This document shows positions 6,364-9,787 of a stretch of 9,787 bases of DNA, piece by piece. The DNA comes from an uncultured Candidatus Peregrinibacteria bacterium. Lineage in GTDB: Bacteria; Patescibacteriota; Gracilibacteria; CAIRYL01. How positions within the stretch are numbered: the stretch's first letter is position 1; each line of letters starts with the position of its first letter. The position numbers and the translations under genes were made by a program. Below the pieces are notes generated by a model that made no database searches, was not told the DNA's origin, and worked only from the letters and a program-made list of their open reading frames with translations. The stretch spans positions 1-9,787 of the forward strand of contig CAIRYL010000123.1 of assembly GCA_903882825.1 (NCBI GenBank), given 5' to 3'.

Positions 6364-7297
6364 CGGCATTTTTGAGCCTCCATTCTTGATTTTTAGCATA
6401 GTATTCGTGATATAAACTTTTAAATTCTTGAGAATTTAAAAGTCCTTTATTGGTAATAAAAAATGTCACCAAATCAACGGGATACCGATCATGAGAAAAA
6501 ACTAGTTTTTCATACTCTATCCCAGAAATAAGTTTTTGTTTTTGAGTTTTACACGTATGATGTTTTTTTTCTGCTTGCCAAAGACTTAATTTATCCGTGG
6601 TGAGAGGAACATATATGGGGATATGAGAAAGATGCATTTGAGATATTAAAGATTCACTTCCTGGATCTCCAATGACTTCTAAAAGAGAATTAACAGTAAG
6701 TGCTCCTAAAAAAACTTTTGTAATAGAGTCTTTTAAATGTGCTAAAAGGTATTCTGGAACAACTTGAAATGAAATTTTTTCAGTATTTAAAAAGCGAACA
6801 ATAATAGCCGTTTTTGATTCATCTTGTTGTGCAATAATAACTTGAAATTTTTTTCCTTGGCTTTTTGCATGACGAAGAATATCAAAAACGGTATGACTAA
6901 TATCATGTAACAGAATCGTATCTCCATCAACAATCGTAACTTGTGAAATGGCAATCAGGTCATCAAACCTTTTCCTTCTTTTTTGATCAATTTCTTCAAT
7001 ATATTTTTCTAAAAATTCTTTATCTTCTGTTATGGATTTTCTATGTGAGAAAGTAGATTCAAAGGCCTGGAAAAGATCAAAAATTAAAAACATGAGGAGC
7101 GCAATACGAGGAGAAGTATTTTTTATGAGTTCCATTACTTTTTGAAATTCTTGTCGTAATTCTTCTCGTGTTCCAGAGAAAGAAAGAAATGATTTTTTAA
7201 GACTTTCCATCGCCATAAAACAACAATCTCTTGTACCAAAGGTACGTTCAATGTCTAAAAAAAGACCAGAAAGTGTGTTTAAAAGTGTATTGTCCAT
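6359..7297 (-). CDS. eIF-2B alpha/beta/delta-like (IF-2B superfamily) protein, non-canonical active site
   Basis: This encodes 312 residues. Residues 1-118 are mostly helical. Residues 120-270 look like the Rossmann-like domain of the IF-2B/MtnA/ribose-1,5-bisphosphate isomerase superfamily: DGDTILLHDISHTVFDIL (124-141), the KKFQVIIAQQDES strand (149-161), VFLGALTV (195-202) and HIPIYVPLTTDKLS near the end of the domain. In the isomerases of this family, a Cys in 'THCN' and an Asp in 'GAD' are catalytic. Here the aligned positions appear to be Asp132 (HDIS) and Leu200 (GALT), so both are lost. That is closer to the non-enzymatic eIF2B regulatory subunits, which read '.H.yS' and 'GAe'. I therefore infer a ligand-sensing or regulatory role rather than MtnA or R15P isomerase activity. 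It starts 3 nt after the permease stop, without a Shine-Dalgarno site, so it is probably translationally coupled. The assignment comes from motif resemblance. Confidence 0.65.
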   Translation of the reverse strand: MDNTLLNTLSGLFLDIERTFGTRDCCFMAMESLKKSFLSFSGTREELRQEFQKVMELIKNTSPRIALLMFLIFDLFQAFESTFSHRKSITEDKEFLEKYIEEIDQKRRKRFDDLIAISQVTIVDGDTILLHDISHTVFDILRHAKSQGKKFQVIIAQQDESKTAIIVRFLNTEKISFQVVPEYLLAHLKDSITKVFLGALTVNSLLEVIGDPGSESLISQMHLSHIPIYVPLTTDKLSLWQAEKKHHTCKTQKQKLISGIEYEKLVFSHDRYPVDLVTFFITNKGLLNSQEFKSLYHEYYAKNQEWRLKNAV

Positions 7298-7300
7298 AAT

Positions 7301-8608
7301 TTATAAAACAAAAAAGAGAAAAATAGAAGAAATAATGAGTGAAAATATGGTTATAGAAAAACCATATTTGAAAAATTCTAAAAATGAAATCTTCACGCCA
7401 CTGCGTTCTGCCATTTGTGAACCAATCATACTTGCAGAAGATCCAATAATAGAACCATTTCCACCTAAACATGCTCCTAAAGAAAGCGCAAACCACACCA
7501 TGTGTAAATCTCCTGGGATTGCTCCAGAATCGACAATATTTTGCAGTACTGGGATCATCATTGCCACCAATGGAATATTTTCTATAAATCCAGAAAGAAG
7601 TCCAATTCCCCAAAGCACAGAAAGCCCTAATGTAAGGGGAGAGTCAGCATAACGCATAATTATTTCACTCACATATTCTAAAGCTCCTACTTTTTCGAGT
7701 GTTCCCACCACAATAAATAATCCTGAAAAAAATAGAAGGGTGTTCCAATCAATCATTCCAAATATTTTTTCTGCAGAGAGCTGTTTTTTTAAAAAAACCA
7801 GGAGAAAAACCCCACCAGAAAGCGCTATATATTCTACCGGGAAATGAAATGGCTGAATAATAATCATGAGTACGGTAATCGACAAAATAATGGCCGTCAT
7901 GATGGCAAATCGTAAAGAAAAATATTCGCTCAAAAATTCTTCTTTAATTTTTTGAATGAGTAAATTACTCATAAATAATTTTGGAATATTTTTTTGAATA
8001 GGACGAATAATTTCCCAATCTTTTAAAACCATTATGAGAATAACTCCAATGCTCACCAACAAAATTGGGATCCACATATTTTCTAGAAACATGAGAAATG
8101 AAAATTTATTTGCAGAACCAATCATAACATTGGTGGGATCTCCAATAAGAGTTAATGCTCCTCCAATATTGGCAAAGAAAATTTCAGCAATAATATAGGG
8201 TTTTGGGGTAATCCCGATTCCTTTTGTGACCGCAATGGTTAAAGGAATAATAATCATCATAGTCGTCGCATTCGCCAGAAAAGTAGAAAGGAGAAATGTC
8301 AGTCCTGAAAAAATTAAAAAAAGAAAAAGTGGATTTCCTTCTGTTTTTTCAATAATTTTTACATTTACCCAAGAAAGAATACGCGATTCGCGCACGCCTT
8401 CCACCAAAATCATCATTCCCATGAGGAGTAAAATAGTCCCAGAATCAATCATCGGTAATACCTCCGGAGGAGTGAGCACCCCTGTAAAAAGAAGAATAAA
8501 AACCCCCACCAACACTACTAATGATTTCTCAAAAATTTCAAAAACAATACTTCCTAAAACGAAGAGAAAAACAAAAACCGAAATAGAAATAGGGCTCAAA
8601 AACTCCAT
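7301..8608 (-). CDS. Ion-transporter-superfamily permease (ArsB/NhaD/P-protein type)
   Basis: This encodes 435 residues, highly hydrophobic throughout, with about 10-12 membrane segments in two repeated halves. The first-half signature ANIGGALTLIGDPTN (146-160) and the second-half signature LGACLGGNGSIIGSSAS (377-393) are the paired re-entrant motifs of the ion-transporter superfamily, which includes ArsB arsenite pumps, NhaD Na+/H+ antiporters, citrate carriers and the P protein/YbiR group. Other conserved pieces are NATTMMIIIPLT (113-124), DWNTLLFFSGLFIVVG (287-302) and ENIPLVAMMIP (343-353). The family is secure but the substrate is not: no ars genes lie nearby, so calling it an arsenite pump would be unsafe. 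The start is ATG at 8606-8608 behind a T-rich leader without a Shine-Dalgarno site. It lies downstream of purB by 162 bp and 3 nt upstream of the eIF-2B-like gene. Confidence 0.88.
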   Translation of the reverse strand: MEFLSPISISVFVFLFVLGSIVFEIFEKSLVVLVGVFILLFTGVLTPPEVLPMIDSGTILLLMGMMILVEGVRESRILSWVNVKIIEKTEGNPLFLFLIFSGLTFLLSTFLANATTMMIIIPLTIAVTKGIGITPKPYIIAEIFFANIGGALTLIGDPTNVMIGSANKFSFLMFLENMWIPILLVSIGVILIMVLKDWEIIRPIQKNIPKLFMSNLLIQKIKEEFLSEYFSLRFAIMTAIILSITVLMIIIQPFHFPVEYIALSGGVFLLVFLKKQLSAEKIFGMIDWNTLLFFSGLFIVVGTLEKVGALEYVSEIIMRYADSPLTLGLSVLWGIGLLSGFIENIPLVAMMIPVLQNIVDSGAIPGDLHMVWFALSLGACLGGNGSIIGSSASMIGSQMAERSGVKISFLEFFKYGFSITIFSLIISSIFLFFVL

Positions 8609-8770
8609 ATAAAAAAATAAAAAAAGTGGGAGTATTTTTCTCTTGTAGTATTTCTTTTGTCAATAAAAGAATATTTTTTCAAAAAATCCTTGAATTGAAG
8701 GGTGTTTTTTAAGATGGGATTGAACAAATTTCTTCTTTTTTAAAATTTTTCTCTATAAAAAAAGTACATA
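8609..8770. other. 162-bp AT-rich gap between purB and the permease
   Basis: No open frame of interest is present. Besides the possible promoter, it holds a small AT hairpin at about 8673-8687 (ATTTTTTCAAAAAAT on the plus strand), which could be a weak terminator for purB. I see nothing else in it. Confidence 0.3.
8634..8663 (-). promoter_or_regulatory. Possible promoter for the permease / eIF-2B-like pair
   Basis: On the minus strand, a consensus TTGACA (8663-8658) is followed 18 nt later by AAAAAT (8639-8634); AATACT (8636-8631) is an alternative at 21 nt. The -35 is perfect but the -10 is poor. It lies in the only sizeable gap on this strand and would let the permease pair be transcribed separately from purB. 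Confidence 0.3.
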
Positions 8771-9787
8771 TTAGCTTTCCTCTGGAGTAGAAAATTTTTC
8801 AACCATCTGTTCTGCAAGCCCAATATATGTTTCGGGAGTGAGCAGGCATAATGCCTTTTTTTCAGCTTCTGGAAGCTCAAGCCCCTCAATAAATATTCTA
8901 AAATCTTCCAATGTAATGCGCTTTCCCCTCGTCAGTTCTTTCAACTTTTCGTAGGGTTGGTCTATTCCATGTTTTCGCATAACGGTTTGTGCTGCTTCCC
9001 CTAACACTTCTACATTTTCACGAAGTTCTTTTGTACACGTTTCCTCTTGTACTTCTAATTTTTCGATTCCAGATTTCAGACTTTTGAGTGCTAATAACGT
9101 GTGTGCAAACGAAACTCCTACATTTCTGAGAACGGTAGAATCGGTAAGGTCTCGTTGAAAACGGGAAAGAGGAAGTTTTTCAGCAAAAAATCGAAAAAGT
9201 GCATTCGCAATTCCAAAATTCCCTTCGGCATTTTCAAAATCAATAGGATTTACTTTATGTGGCATGGTGGAAGAACCAATTTCCCCGAGTTTTGTTTTTT
9301 GTTTAAAAATCCCACGAGAAATATATCCCCACGCATCTCTCGAAAAATCAATAAGAATGGTATTTAAAAGCGAATACGTATGAGAAATCTCTGCAATATA
9401 ATCATGGGGATCAATTTGATCCGTAATCGGATTCCACACCAAATCTAAAGATTCTGTAAATTCTTGAGAAATTTCAAGCCATGGAGCATGAGGATATGCC
9501 ACTACATGCGCATTAAAATTTCCAGTAGCGCCATTTATTTTCCCTAAAAAATCTTGGTGTGCAAGTGATTCTATTTGTGGAGACATACGGGACGCGAAGA
9601 GAAAAAATGATTTCCCAACGGTGGTAGGAGAAGCCGGTTGTCCGTGTGTAAGCGACAGAAGAGAAATTCCTTTCCACTCTTTTGCGCGAGATTCCAAAAG
9701 GAGTAAAATTTCTTGATATTCCGGAATCATCACTTCCATGGTGGCATCTTTAAGCATTAACGCATACGCCAGATTATTGATATCTTC
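8771..9787 (-). CDS. purB: Adenylosuccinate lyase (5' end outside window)
   Basis: 338 residues are visible. The gene continues past the window edge: the codons before the internal Met at 9757 read EDINNLAYAL, the conserved 'SEDINN' segment, so that Met is not the start. About 120 N-terminal residues are missing by comparison with E. coli PurB. The enzyme is a fumarase/aspartase-superfamily lyase that cleaves SAICAR and adenylosuccinate in purine synthesis, releasing fumarate. Numbering from the first visible residue, the catalytic histidine is His48 in LTHGQPASPTT. The signature loop is GEIGSSTMPHKVNP (168-181), with the catalytic serine at Ser172. Their 124-residue spacing matches what I recall for E. 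coli His171 and Ser295. Segments such as DPHDYIAE, SRFQRDLTDSTVLRN and KPYEKLKELTRGKR-like sequence near the end place it in the E. coli-type PurB group. It ends in TAA at 8771-8773. The downstream permease pair is on the same strand. Confidence 0.95.
   Translation of the reverse strand, partial: EDINNLAYALMLKDATMEVMIPEYQEILLLLESRAKEWKGISLLSLTHGQPASPTTVGKSFFLFASRMSPQIESLAHQDFLGKINGATGNFNAHVVAYPHAPWLEISQEFTESLDLVWNPITDQIDPHDYIAEISHTYSLLNTILIDFSRDAWGYISRGIFKQKTKLGEIGSSTMPHKVNPIDFENAEGNFGIANALFRFFAEKLPLSRFQRDLTDSTVLRNVGVSFAHTLLALKSLKSGIEKLEVQEETCTKELRENVEVLGEAAQTVMRKHGIDQPYEKLKELTRGKRITLEDFRIFIEGLELPEAEKKALCLLTPETYIGLAEQMVEKFSTPEES

Noticed and set aside
6359..7297. Methylthioribose-1-phosphate isomerase (mtnA) or ribose-1,5-bisphosphate isomerase
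   Set aside because: The catalytic Cys and Asp positions read Asp and Leu, and no RuBisCO, AMP phosphorylase or methionine-salvage gene is in the window.
7251..7652. Plus-strand open frame over the permease and eIF-2B-like genes (133 codons)
   Set aside because: It is antisense to two well-supported genes, has low-complexity basic composition and no recognisable motif.
7301..8608. Arsenite efflux pump ArsB
   Set aside because: The superfamily motifs are shared with antiporters and carboxylate carriers, and no arsR, arsC or arsA gene is nearby.

Overview
This is an AT-rich bacterial chromosome segment with densely packed genes. Several traits suggest a Candidate Phyla Radiation (Patescibacteria) type genome, perhaps near Peregrinibacteria or Gracilibacteria, but this is inference. 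The traits are very short intergenic gaps, no Shine-Dalgarno motif before any start I could examine, TAA at essentially every gene end, TTG starts, and a sortase whose active-site signature resembles those common in that group. The long conserved genes (gatA, hisS, purB) read through with the standard code and no in-frame TGA. The UGA-to-glycine recoding known in Gracilibacteria and Absconditabacteria is therefore not seen here.

Layout. Positions 2-211 hold the 3' end of a probable surface protein with an SbsA-type bacterial Ig-like domain. A short AT hairpin and an extended -10 promoter follow. Positions 283-1605 encode a membrane-anchored sortase with a very long charged N-terminal extension. 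A small multi-pass membrane protein (1613-1996, minus) converges on it and appears to be transcribed from a leaderless promoter. On the plus strand from 2135 to 6339 lies a probable translation operon: gatC, gatA, an asparaginase-family gene interrupted by one in-frame TAG, and hisS. On the minus strand the order of transcription is purB (8771-9787, its 5' end outside the window), an ion-transporter-superfamily permease (7301-8608), and 3 nt later an eIF-2B-like protein (6359-7297) that converges on hisS.

How the genes fit together. GatC and GatA are two of the three subunits of the tRNA-dependent amidotransferase that corrects Asp-tRNA(Asn) or Glu-tRNA(Gln); gatB is not in the window. HisS charges tRNA(His), so the plus-strand block is about aminoacyl-tRNA supply. 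The asparaginase-like gene sits inside that block and may deal with amide nitrogen or be a decaying passenger. PurB works in purine synthesis. The permease and the eIF-2B-like protein are tightly coupled, but their substrate is unknown.

The items most worth a second look are the asparaginase-like gene split by a single amber codon in its interdomain linker, the eIF-2B-like protein that lacks both catalytic residues of the sugar-phosphate isomerases in its family, the sortase with about 210 residues ahead of its membrane anchor, and the shared pyrimidine-rich leaders that seem to replace Shine-Dalgarno sites. No tRNA, rRNA, CRISPR array or insertion sequence was seen, and no gene-free stretch exceeds 300 bases.
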